A stretch of 36,174 bases of DNA from Clostridia bacterium. GTDB lineage: Bacteria > Bacillota > Clostridia > Oscillospirales > Acutalibacteraceae. The position numbers and the translations under genes are program-made. The number at the start of each line of letters is the position of its first letter. Within the stretch, counting starts at the first letter, position 1. Under the pieces are notes generated by a model. That model was not told the origin of the DNA, searched no databases, and saw nothing but the letters and a program-made list of their open reading frames with translations. Shown here piece after piece: positions 15,311-22,634 of the stretch. The DNA lies in contig JAFSGH010000012.1 in the NCBI GenBank assembly GCA_017440965.1, positions 1 to 36,174 on the forward strand. Direction: 5' to 3'.

Positions 15311-16646
15311 AGACAAATATTTTTATAAGACCTTTTTCAGCCTGTTTTTTGTGGTGGCTCTGCAAAATCTCATAGTATTCAGCGTAAACCTTGCAGACAG
15401 CATAATGCTCGGCTCTTACAGTGAAACGGCAATGAGCGGTGTCTCGCTTGCAAATCAGATTCAGTTTTTATTGCATATGTTTGTAAACGGTGCCGCCAAC
15501 GGCCTTGTGGTAATTGCTTCTCAGTATTGGGGCAAGAAGCAGACAGAACCGATTAAAAAGGTTTTTGCCGCCGCATTTTTTGCAGGTGTGGGAATGAGCG
15601 CAGTGCTTATGTGTGCGGTGCTTATTTCCCCTGAGGGAATACTTGGTATATTGTCGGATGAGGCACATATAGTAAATGCAGGTGCTCAATATATAAGGAT
15701 AATGGCATTTTCATATATAATTTTTGCTGTGACCAATATTCTTATCGCACTTATGCGTTCAATAGAGGCTGTAAGTATCGGATTTTATACCTCCGTTTTA
15801 GCTCTTTTTGTCAATATATCACTGAATTATCTTTTGATATTCGGTAAATTCGGCTTCCCCGAAATGGGTGTCGAGGGTGCTGCTATAGCAACCTTAATAT
15901 CAAGAGTTGCTGAGCTTATTGCGGTGCTTATATATGTATTTGTTGCGGATAAGAAGCTGAAACTTAAGATCAATGATGTATTGAAGCTTGAAAAAAACTA
16001 TGTTAAGGACTACATAAAAGCGGGACTTCCCCTTATAGGCTCAGGCGGCTCATGGGGAATTGCCATGACGGTGCAGACCGCCATCATCGGAAGGCTCGGT
16101 GCTGCCGCTATAGGTGCAAATGCCGTTGCCGCTCCCATATTTCAGGTGGTCTCGGTTTTATATACCTCCTCGGGTAACGCCTCAAGCGTGCTTATAGGTA
16201 AGACCGTGGGTGAAAATGATATCCCGAGAGTTAAGAAATATGCAAAAAAGCTTCAGATAATGTATATTATTATCGGTTTGTTGTCATCGGCTGCGCTTCT
16301 TCTCTCAAGAGATCTTATTATTTCACTGTATGATGTGAGCGCCGAAACAGCGGCCCTTTCAGTGACATTTATAAATATTCTTGCAGTAACTGTCATCGGC
16401 TCTGCCTATGAAGCCCCCTGTCTTTGCGGTATAGTATCGGGCGGCGGAGACACAAGATTTGTCTTTAAGAACGACATCATCTTTATGTGGTGCATAGTTC
16501 TTCCTCTGGCTTTTCTTTCCGCCTTTGTTTTTAAGTGGCCCGTTGCCGCAACATTCTTTATATTAAAATCAGATCAGCTGACAAAGTGCCTTGTGGCAAT
16601 ACCGAAGGTAAACCGCTTCAAGTGGATAAAGACGCTGACAAGATAA
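15300..16646 (+). CDS. MATE-family efflux transporter
   Basis: The product (448 residues from the ATG at 15300) is a twelve-helix membrane protein in two related halves, with the MATE features NLADSIMLGSYSETAMSGVSLANQ (seen as two blocks near residues 27-50), ASQYWGKKQ, GVEGAAIATLISRVAEL in the first half and AIGANAVAAPIFQVVSV opening the second. MATE proteins export drugs or metabolites in exchange for Na+ or H+. The ATG is preferred; a GTG at 15288 would add four residues. The gene overlaps the GH84 stop by 11 bases, so translation is probably coupled, although no functional link to the hydrolase is known. Confidence 0.9.
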   Translation: MKIKDKYFYKTFFSLFFVVALQNLIVFSVNLADSIMLGSYSETAMSGVSLANQIQFLLHMFVNGAANGLVVIASQYWGKKQTEPIKKVFAAAFFAGVGMSAVLMCAVLISPEGILGILSDEAHIVNAGAQYIRIMAFSYIIFAVTNILIALMRSIEAVSIGFYTSVLALFVNISLNYLLIFGKFGFPEMGVEGAAIATLISRVAELIAVLIYVFVADKKLKLKINDVLKLEKNYVKDYIKAGLPLIGSGGSWGIAMTVQTAIIGRLGAAAIGANAVAAPIFQVVSVLYTSSGNASSVLIGKTVGENDIPRVKKYAKKLQIMYIIIGLLSSAALLLSRDLIISLYDVSAETAALSVTFINILAVTVIGSAYEAPCLCGIVSGGGDTRFVFKNDIIFMWCIVLPLAFLSAFVFKWPVAATFFILKSDQLTKCLVAIPKVNRFKWIKTLTR

Positions 16647-16703
16647 ATTCAGATCCGTAATTCGCGGAAAATTAATAATTGATCATGCTATGAGGAAATT
16701 GTT

Positions 16704-17168
16704 ATGGCTATTGAGAAGGTAATTGAATATTTTGAAGGGCTCGGACTTTCTGACAGAATTATTCAGTTTGATGTGTCAAGTGCCACAGTGGAGCTTGCCG
16801 CAGAGGCTCTTCACTGTGAGGGAGCAAGAATTGCAAAGACGCTGTCCTTTCTTGTTGAAGGCTCTGCCGTGCTTATAGTAACGGCAGGGGATATGAAGAT
16901 CGATAATCCGAAATATAAGGCGTTTTTCCATACAAAGGCAAAAATGCTTTCTCCCCAGCAGGTGGATGAGCTTGTAGGACACTCTATAGGCGGTGTTTGT
17001 CCCTTCGCGGTAAATGAGGGCTGTAAGATATATCTCGATGTCTCTCTTAAGAGATTTGATACGGTCTATCCCGCTGCGGGAAATGCACAAAGTGCTGTAA
17101 GGCTCAGTCCCGATGAGCTTCAGGAATATACCGATAATCTCGGTTGGATAGATGTATGTAGATCGTAA
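16704..17168 (+). CDS. YbaK/prolyl-tRNA-deacylase-family protein
   Basis: The 154-residue protein matches the YbaK/ProXp/EbsC group, which hydrolyses mischarged aminoacyl-tRNA in trans. The conserved lysine lies in ARIAKTLSF (Lys45), and the GGVCPFA motif (about 96-102) corresponds to the family's GxxPFG-type substrate loop. The family members differ in which tRNA they correct (Cys-tRNAPro or Ala-tRNAPro), and sequence alone does not settle this. GAGGAAA precedes the ATG, and the membrane protein gene begins 12 bases after the stop. Confidence 0.88.
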   Translation: MAIEKVIEYFEGLGLSDRIIQFDVSSATVELAAEALHCEGARIAKTLSFLVEGSAVLIVTAGDMKIDNPKYKAFFHTKAKMLSPQQVDELVGHSIGGVCPFAVNEGCKIYLDVSLKRFDTVYPAAGNAQSAVRLSPDELQEYTDNLGWIDVCRS

Positions 17169-17180
17169 TGGGGTGAAAAT

Positions 17181-18569
17181 ATGATTTCAGCAGTATTGTT
17201 TGCAGGCTTTGCCGTATCCTTCGGATGGGGCATACGCGGATTTGTTATCGGCGGTGAGAAGGGTGCTTTGCTGCCCGGAGCTCTTATGGGACTTGCCGTC
17301 GCCTTCTTTGCAGCAGGCGATGCCGGACAGGAGCTTTATCTGTTTTTTGCCGCCGCAGGTGCTCTTTCAATGTTTTACGGCGGAACGGAGACCTATGCAC
17401 AGACTATGTCCTTCCTTTTGTCCCGAGATGTGAAGGGACCGTACTTCGGACAGCTGAAAAAGGGCGTTATAGGCATCTTCCTTAAAGGGGCGCTGTGGTT
17501 TTCTATTTCCGGCTTTATTCTCGCTATGCTCCCCGGAGCACTCAGCGGTATATATTCTCTTGCAGAGATAATAATCACCTTCGCGCTCTTCCCCGTGGTA
17601 TCTCTTGTCGGCACAAGGATATTCAATACTCCCTATGATAAGGAAAATAAGGTCTTTCCCCGATTTTATTTCTCCCTTGACCGCCGTGAGGAATGGGGAA
17701 GCAATGTGATGATAATTGCCGTGCTTACGGTGATAGCTTTAATTAACGGAGATTTCTTCTCCCTCGGAGCAGGTGCGGCAGGCTTTGTTGCAGGCGGCTT
17801 CGGCTTTCTTATCGGACTTGTCTTTTATGATATTGAAAGAAGACACGGTGAAATGATCTTTGGTTCTCTTTGTAAAAAAGGCTATATAGACGGCTGGAAG
17901 ATAATGGAGCATACCTTCGGTGCCTTCTCAGGCGGCGGTCTTATGCTTTATTTCTGCCTTACTTCAGAGCATCTGACAAGGCTTTGCAGTAAGATAAAGC
18001 CCGAGCTTTTCACCTTAGACGGAGATAAGTATCTCGGTGCCGCTGTCTGCCTTGTGCTTCTTGTGATATGCACTCTTCAGTATCCCTTAAGTGCGATCGT
18101 GAAAAAGAAAACGGGCAAAGAGCCTGATATTCATATATTTGAGCTGCTCGAAAGACCTATGTGGTCTGCAGTACCGCTTATTCTCATCTTCCTCGGCTCT
18201 CGATCGGCTGCCGTCTTTGCCGCCTTCGGTACACTCAGCTTTGCTCTTTGCGAAAAATGCTCTATTGAGTGGTATGAAAGATCCGCTTATAAAAAGATCT
18301 TAAGAGCTCTTTTTGCCGTTTTATGGCCTGTTTTACAGATATGGCTGTTTTTGAATATTGATTCTGTGAGTCTTCTTGATCTGATGATACTGTATTGCGC
18401 AGGCTATGCCGGCGCCTGTGTTATCTATTCATTCCTGCCCGACAGAATTTTTGAATACAAAAGTAAGAAAAAAAGCTTTGCAGCCGCCTTCGGCTCAGGT
18501 GTTACTGTTACGGGGCATATTGCATTGCAGGGAATCGTTTTATCGGTTATTGCTGCAATAATCGGTTGA
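17181..18569 (+). CDS. Uncharacterised polytopic membrane protein with GWGIRG motif
   Basis: I do not recognise a named family. The 462-residue product is mostly hydrophobic with roughly 11-13 membrane segments. Near the N-terminus it has FGWGIRGFVIGGEKGALLPG (about residues 14-33), a pattern I recall from uncharacterised membrane proteins of other phyla. Later it has GGTETYAQTMSFLL (about 66-79), a polar loop NTPYDKENKVFPRFYFSLDR (about 150-170), and KIMEHTFGAFSGGGLML (about 240-257). Conserved charged residues within membrane-adjacent glycine-rich segments suggest a transporter or membrane enzyme, but no function can be assigned. GGGGTGAAAAT precedes the ATG; it is probably co-transcribed with the YbaK gene. 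The queT promoter begins inside its last codons. Confidence 0.75.
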   Translation: MISAVLFAGFAVSFGWGIRGFVIGGEKGALLPGALMGLAVAFFAAGDAGQELYLFFAAAGALSMFYGGTETYAQTMSFLLSRDVKGPYFGQLKKGVIGIFLKGALWFSISGFILAMLPGALSGIYSLAEIIITFALFPVVSLVGTRIFNTPYDKENKVFPRFYFSLDRREEWGSNVMIIAVLTVIALINGDFFSLGAGAAGFVAGGFGFLIGLVFYDIERRHGEMIFGSLCKKGYIDGWKIMEHTFGAFSGGGLMLYFCLTSEHLTRLCSKIKPELFTLDGDKYLGAAVCLVLLVICTLQYPLSAIVKKKTGKEPDIHIFELLERPMWSAVPLILIFLGSRSAAVFAAFGTLSFALCEKCSIEWYERSAYKKILRALFAVLWPVLQIWLFLNIDSVSLLDLMILYCAGYAGACVIYSFLPDRIFEYKSKKKSFAAAFGSGVTVTGHIALQGIVLSVIAAIIG

Positions 18570-18594
18570 CTTACCGATAAAGATTTGATATAAT
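18566..18594 (+). promoter_or_regulatory. Near-consensus sigma-A promoter of queT
   Basis: TTGACT (18566-18571) and TATAAT (18589-18594) are 17 bases apart. The -35 box overlaps the stop codon of the preceding gene. Transcription would start near 18601, at the base of a small ATCCGT/ACGGAT hairpin immediately before the riboswitch. Confidence 0.85.
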
Positions 18595-18600
18595 AATATT

Positions 18601-18656
18601 ATCCGTTTACGGATTGTCAGTTCGAAACCATCCTGACATAAAACAAAACTACGGAG
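18601..18656 (+). promoter_or_regulatory. preQ1-I-type riboswitch controlling queT
   Basis: After a short leader hairpin (18601-18614) comes a perfect six-base stem TGTCAG/CTGACA (18615-18620, 18633-18638) enclosing TTCGAAACCATC, then the A-rich tail TAAAACAAAACTACGGAG (18639-18656). This is the layout of the preQ1-I class: stem, C-rich loop, A-rich tail folding back, with the terminal GG pairing to loop C residues to form the pseudoknot. The GGAG that would be sequestered is also the ribosome site for queT at 18665, indicating translational control: preQ1 binding would hide it. The queT gene downstream is the expected partner. Ligand binding is inferred. Confidence 0.85.
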
Positions 18657-18664
18657 TGATAAAA

Positions 18665-19180
18665 ATGAAAAAGAGAACAATGTTTCTCACCAAGGCAGCT
18701 GTAATTGCGGCTGTCTATACCGTTCTAACGCTTCTGTCAGCGGTTTTCGGCCTTGCCTTCGGCGGCGTGCAATTCCGTTTTTCCGAGGCATTATGTATAC
18801 TACCGCTGTTTTCCTCTGCGGCAGTTCCCGGACTTACGGTAGGCTGTATAGTTTCCAATATATTCAGCTCTGTAACTCCTCTTGATACTGTCATAGGCTC
18901 TCTTGCCACATTCCTGGCGGCTCTTCTGACAAGAAAGCTTCGAAGGATAACCGTAAAGGGTATACCCGTTCTTTCAATGTGCTTTCCCGTTTTGTTCAAT
19001 GCAGTGTTTGTAGGAGCGGAGATAGCCTTTGTATCAGGTGAAAAAACTCTTTTGCCCGTATTTATCACAAATGCCCTGAGTGTAGGCTTCGGTGAAGCGC
19101 TTGTTATTTTTACTCTCGGCACCGTTCTTTTTAATATCATATCAAAAAACCGCAGGCTCAGGGAGTTTATCTCTGACTGA
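18665..19180 (+). CDS. queT: QueT-family queuosine-precursor transporter (ECF substrate-binding subunit)
   Basis: The 171-residue protein has five to six membrane segments and the QueT-like features GGVQFRFSEALCILPLF (about residues 33-49), PGLTVGCIVSNIFSS (about 57-71) and a late FVGAEIAFV and GFGEALVIFTLG. QueT proteins are S components of energy-coupling-factor importers for queuosine precursors such as preQ1 or preQ0 and rely on shared EcfA/A'/T subunits, which are not encoded here. The riboswitch directly upstream strongly supports the assignment. The ATG at 18665 follows the GGAGTGAT ribosome site. Confidence 0.92.
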   Translation: MKKRTMFLTKAAVIAAVYTVLTLLSAVFGLAFGGVQFRFSEALCILPLFSSAAVPGLTVGCIVSNIFSSVTPLDTVIGSLATFLAALLTRKLRRITVKGIPVLSMCFPVLFNAVFVGAEIAFVSGEKTLLPVFITNALSVGFGEALVIFTLGTVLFNIISKNRRLREFISD

Positions 19181-19193
19181 CGGTGAAAATAAA

Positions 19194-19228
19194 GGCGGAA
19201 CACCGCCCTAATAACACGGAACACCGTG
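19194..19228 (+). other. Twin mini-hairpins before the response regulator gene
   Basis: GGCGG-AACA-CCGCC (19194-19207) and CACGG-AACA-CCGTG (19215-19228) are two perfect five-base stems with the same AACA loop, seven bases apart. They share the core GGAACACC. They lie between queT and the regulator's ribosome site. No T-run follows, so they are not ordinary terminators. Confidence 0.6.
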
Positions 19229-19245
19229 AAAAAGAAGGTAATATT

Positions 19246-19932
19246 ATGAAAAAAATTCTTGTTGCTGATGACGAGGAGCTTATAAGGCGTCTCGTCAGTG
19301 ACTTCCTTGTGCAGGAAGGCTATGAGCCGCTGCTTGCCGATGACGGCGATGTGGCACTGAAGCTCTTTGAGGAAAACCCCGATACGGCTCTTCTTATTCT
19401 TGACATTATGATGCCCACCATTGACGGCTGGGAGGTCTGCAGAAGAATAAGAGAACGCTCAAGCGTGCCGATTATTATGCTCACAGCAAGAAGCACTGAG
19501 TATGATCAGCTGACGGCATTTGATGCAGGTGCTGACGATTATGTCACAAAGCCCTGCAGTCCCTCTGTTCTTATGAAGAGAGTTGCCGCACTTTTAAGAA
19601 GAGGGGAAAATCCCTCCGTCTCCGCCAAGGTGCTTACAATAGATGAATTGAAGCTTGATTCCTTTGCTCACGAGGTTTGGCTTGACGGACAGAGCATCAG
19701 CCTTACTCTTAAGGAATACAGTATTCTTCAGAAGCTTCTCTCCGTTCCCGGAAGAGTTTATACGAGAGAGCAGCTGCTTGATGATATCTGGGGCTTTGAC
19801 TTTGACGGTGATGTGCGTACCGTAGACTCCCATGTGGCAAGACTTCGCACAAAGCTCGGTGAGTGGGGTGCTCAGCACATAAAGACCATATACGGAGCAG
19901 GCTATAAACTTGAGGTGAATAAGGATGCGTAA
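19246..19932 (+). CDS. OmpR/PhoB-family response regulator
   Basis: The 228-residue protein has a receiver domain (about 1-118) with acidic residues Asp8/Asp9, phospho-acceptor Asp53 in LILDIMMP, Thr80 and Lys102, then a winged-helix DNA-binding domain (about 130-226) with the VYTREQLLDDIWG and RTVDSHVARLRTKLG recognition segments and a GAGYKLE ending. It would be phosphorylated by the kinase encoded next to it. The ATG at 19246 follows GAAGGTAAT; an earlier in-frame start at 19183 would add a non-conserved tail. It overlaps the kinase gene by eight bases. The regulon cannot be inferred. Confidence 0.95.
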   Translation: MKKILVADDEELIRRLVSDFLVQEGYEPLLADDGDVALKLFEENPDTALLILDIMMPTIDGWEVCRRIRERSSVPIIMLTARSTEYDQLTAFDAGADDYVTKPCSPSVLMKRVAALLRRGENPSVSAKVLTIDELKLDSFAHEVWLDGQSISLTLKEYSILQKLLSVPGRVYTREQLLDDIWGFDFDGDVRTVDSHVARLRTKLGEWGAQHIKTIYGAGYKLEVNKDA

Positions 19933-21451
19933 AGGAAAAAACGCTTCCGGTAAAGAAAAGGTCATAAAAAGACAGAGAAAGATCACAGCGAGGCTCATGA
20001 GCAGCATCGCTCTGATCTTTTTTATTGCCGTAAGTATAATTACTGTAGGTTATTATTCTTTGCCGGATTGGGTGTATTATCTGAACCCGGCAGTAAGGCT
20101 TTATTTTGCCGCCGATGAAATAAATAATGCCTACGGAAGCGACAGGCTTTCGGAGGTGCTCAGGGACACGGAAAAGGGATATGACTCCAATATTGAGATA
20201 TATGACGCCGACGGCAGATTTATCTATTCGACTCTTGATCCCGATTCCACGGCTCTGCCGAAGGATCTTTCAAAAGCGGATACCGTGGATGAGAAGTATA
20301 AGCTTACATATACCACCTCAGTGGGTACCATAAATACAGGTGATAAGGGCTTTCTTATAAAGGTGTATTACAGCGGAAATATCGAGGTCGACTTTTTGAC
20401 CTGCTATTTTCATTTCCCTGCAGGTGAACGAATAGAGGTATGTATGCAGGTAAGCCAGGTTATTTCAACCACCAAGGTCGACTTTATTATTGCCTTTATC
20501 TTCCTGATGAGTGCCCTTTTTATAGGCTTTATTATCCTTATATTCTATTTAAGACGGTTTACAAAGCCTATCGATAATATGTGCTATATCACGGAACGGA
20601 TGGCAAAGCTTGATTTCTCACAGAAATGCCCGCCCACAAAGCTTGTTGAAATGACACAGCTTTCCGAAAGCGTAAACACTCTTTCAAATGCCCTTGATAA
20701 TGCACTGAATGATCTTAATGAAAAAAATGAGAAGCTCAGACAGGATCTTGAAAACGAAAAGACAATAGATAATCTGAGACAGACCTTTATTTCAGGTATT
20801 TCACACGAGCTTAAAACTCCCATTGCCATAATTCAGGGCTATGCCGAGGGCGCAAAGATGTTCTTTGAATCGGGAAACAGCGATGCTGCCGTTCAGTATT
20901 GCGATATTATCGCAGAGGAATCTGTGAGAATGAATAATATGGTAATGAAGCTTCTTGAGATAACAAAGTATGATTCGGGTGCATATGAGCCTCAGCGAGA
21001 GGATTTTTCACTGAGAGAGTTTGTCGATGACTGGTATGAAAGAAACGAGGCTATACTTTCAGAAAAATCCGTTACAGCGGTAAATGATGTGGATGACAGC
21101 TTCAGAGGAAACGGAGATATCATCATCCTTGCTTCTGTTCTCAATAATTATCTTTCAAATGCGGTGTCTCATATTGACGGAGAAAGGCTGATTTGTTGCC
21201 GTGCAGAGGATATGGGTGAAAGCTACCGCCTTTATGTGTTCAATACAGGTGAGCAGATAGCCGCAAAGGATATAGATAAGATATGGACATCCTTCTACAG
21301 AGCGGATAAATCCCTTTCCCGTTCTCAGGGGCGCTTCGGTCTCGGACTTGCCATAGTCGCTTCAATACAGAGGCTTCACAATGAGCAGTACGGCGTTGAA
21401 AACAAGGAAAACGGCGTGGAATTCTGGTTCGATATAAGAAAAGCCCGATAA
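19925..21451 (+). CDS. Membrane sensor histidine kinase
   Basis: The 508-residue protein has a first membrane helix (about 27-44), an extracytoplasmic sensor region of about 140 residues with a PAS-like YDADGRFIYSTLDPDS segment (about 98-113), a second membrane helix (about 182-205), a HAMP-type linker (KPIDNMCYITERMAKLDF), a short coiled coil, and the H-box FISGISHELKTP with His294. The ATPase domain shows the N-box ASVLNNYLSNAVSH and the G-box GRFGLGLAI. This is a complete two-domain kinase paired with the OmpR-type regulator. Signal and targets are unknown. A terminator follows. Confidence 0.93.
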   Translation: MRKGKNASGKEKVIKRQRKITARLMSSIALIFFIAVSIITVGYYSLPDWVYYLNPAVRLYFAADEINNAYGSDRLSEVLRDTEKGYDSNIEIYDADGRFIYSTLDPDSTALPKDLSKADTVDEKYKLTYTTSVGTINTGDKGFLIKVYYSGNIEVDFLTCYFHFPAGERIEVCMQVSQVISTTKVDFIIAFIFLMSALFIGFIILIFYLRRFTKPIDNMCYITERMAKLDFSQKCPPTKLVEMTQLSESVNTLSNALDNALNDLNEKNEKLRQDLENEKTIDNLRQTFISGISHELKTPIAIIQGYAEGAKMFFESGNSDAAVQYCDIIAEESVRMNNMVMKLLEITKYDSGAYEPQREDFSLREFVDDWYERNEAILSEKSVTAVNDVDDSFRGNGDIIILASVLNNYLSNAVSHIDGERLICCRAEDMGESYRLYVFNTGEQIAAKDIDKIWTSFYRADKSLSRSQGRFGLGLAIVASIQRLHNEQYGVENKENGVEFWFDIRKAR

Positions 21452-21474
21452 AGAAAATTTCATAGTTTTAGTCG

Positions 21475-21508
21475 GAAGCCGATGCCGTCAGATGTCGGCT
21501 TCTTTTTT
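21475..21508 (+). terminator. Intrinsic terminator of the two-component operon
   Basis: GAAGCCGA (21475-21482) and TCGGCTTC (21495-21502) form an eight-base stem with a 12-nt loop, followed by six Ts. The hairpin repeat begins only a few bases later. Confidence 0.88.
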
Positions 21509-21512
21509 GGTG

Positions 21513-21583
21513 CTTCACGGAAAGCCGGGGAATGATAATGATCAAAGTGAGTAATATGATTCCCGGACTTTCCGTGAAGAGGG
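21513..21583. repeat. Hairpin repeat, copy 2 (complete short form)
   Basis: The left arm CTTCACGGAAAGCCGGGGAAT (about 21513-21533) pairs with the right arm ending CTTTCCGTGAAG (21559-21579), 19 of 21 positions matching; the 25-nt interior includes ATCAAAGTGAGTAATATG. The right arm and linker match 93-140 and the left arm matches 36042-36062. In this copy the two halves are joined directly, whereas in the terminal copies extra hairpins appear between them. It lies immediately after a terminator T-run plus GGTG; the last copy likewise follows a T-run plus GGT. Confidence 0.85.
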
Positions 21584-21612
21584 TCTTTTTTTTCGGGAAA
21601 GCATTACTTATG

Positions 21613-21641
21613 TTGATTTATTTTGGCGACTTGTGTATAAT
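21613..21641 (+). promoter_or_regulatory. Sigma-A-type promoter of the membrane-protein gene at 21705
   Basis: TTGATT (21613-21618) and TATAAT (21636-21641) are 17 bases apart, giving a leader of about 55 bases. Confidence 0.75.
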
Positions 21642-21704
21642 TTTTAATTATATTTTTACACGGCAATAACGGAGATTTAATTTACAGTGTGAGGAGAAGA
21701 GCTT

Positions 21705-22466
21705 ATGTCAAGAATCTGGACAAAGGTTGCAACTATCGGAGTGATAATTCTGTTTATCGTGGGATTCCGTTCTATGATACTGACTGATGCGGCTGTGGGA
21801 GATGCATTTGAATCCTTGATGGAGTCTTTGCCCTTTGCGGAGCCGTTTTCAAAAATTATCTGCAATGTAATGAAATTTCAGAACGGACAGCCCTTTATTT
21901 CAACCACAGGCTTTATTGCGGACACCGCAAAGCTTATGGTTATGTCCTGTATACAGCCCGTGCTTACCGCTCTTTTGATGTTTATATTTTTAAGAATGCC
22001 CTCAGGACTTGACAGCTTCGGTATGGAATCCTTTATGAAAAGACCGGGCTATGTGATAAAGGAGTTTCTTATAAAGATCATAACAGCTCCCGTAAGTGCA
22101 GTAGCGGCAGGATATCTTATGAATTGGTTTATGGGGTGGTCAGCGGCTAAATTCGGCACTCTCGGCTCAATGCTTTTAGGTCTGTTGTCAACCGTTGTTG
22201 CCTTAGGTCTTTCGGCTCTTCCCATGATACTTTTAGGTGCGGCTGTTTCCGTAGCATTTTTATGGCGTTTTGTGGTGACTCTCATCGGCGGTATGCTTAA
22301 ATCCTTGGTAATAATAATCAGCAGCATCTTCGCCTATTATGCCTTTTTGAACGGTATTCCCTCTCAGATGGCGGGCGCCGTTATAAGCCTGTTTGTTTTG
22401 TTGCTGATCGTGGAGATAGTAATAAACTGCTTCCAGCAGATCCTCGGGGCATATTCCGCAAGCTGA
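21705..22466 (+). CDS. Uncharacterised integral membrane protein
   Basis: I do not recognise a family. The 253-residue protein has an N-terminal hydrophobic segment (about 7-26), a ~35-residue polar region with MESLPFAEPFSKIICNVMKF, then about four or five membrane segments (roughly 65-90, 120-145, 150-200, 215-245), with glycine- and alanine-rich faces in the last ones. No catalytic motif stands out. It is a single-gene unit with its own strong promoter, a GAGGAG ribosome site and a terminator, placed between the hairpin repeat and a secreted phosphoesterase gene on the other strand. Confidence 0.75.
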   Translation: MSRIWTKVATIGVIILFIVGFRSMILTDAAVGDAFESLMESLPFAEPFSKIICNVMKFQNGQPFISTTGFIADTAKLMVMSCIQPVLTALLMFIFLRMPSGLDSFGMESFMKRPGYVIKEFLIKIITAPVSAVAAGYLMNWFMGWSAAKFGTLGSMLLGLLSTVVALGLSALPMILLGAAVSVAFLWRFVVTLIGGMLKSLVIIISSIFAYYAFLNGIPSQMAGAVISLFVLLLIVEIVINCFQQILGAYSAS

Positions 22467-22510
22467 TAAATCCTTCATATCTTCAATGTTGTATATGGGG
22501 TAAAAAGTAA

Positions 22511-22548
22511 AACCAAGAAAGCTTCAGGCTCTCTTGGTTTATTCTTTT
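22511..22548. terminator. Bidirectional terminator between convergent genes
   Basis: AACCAAGAAAGC (22511-22522) and GCTCTCTTGGTT (22528-22539) pair at 11 of 12 positions with a five-base loop. T-rich tracts flank both exits (TATTCTTTT on plus; TTTACTTTTTA on minus), so it can end both the membrane-protein gene and the phosphoesterase gene. Confidence 0.8.
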
Positions 22549-22559
22549 CCTTCTGTAAT

Positions 22560-22612
22560 GCACGGTATTTAATGACTGTTATAAGCTGTCCTTAGTAATC
22601 CCGTGCTTTTTT
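22560..22612 (+). terminator. Second candidate hairpin with T-run
   Basis: GCACGGTATT (22560-22569) pairs with AATCCCGTGC (22597-22606) at nine of ten positions and is followed by six Ts. The loop is long (27 nt), which weakens the case; it may be a backup terminator. Confidence 0.4.
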
Positions 22613-22634
22613 GACAGGAGTCTTTTTCTTTCAG

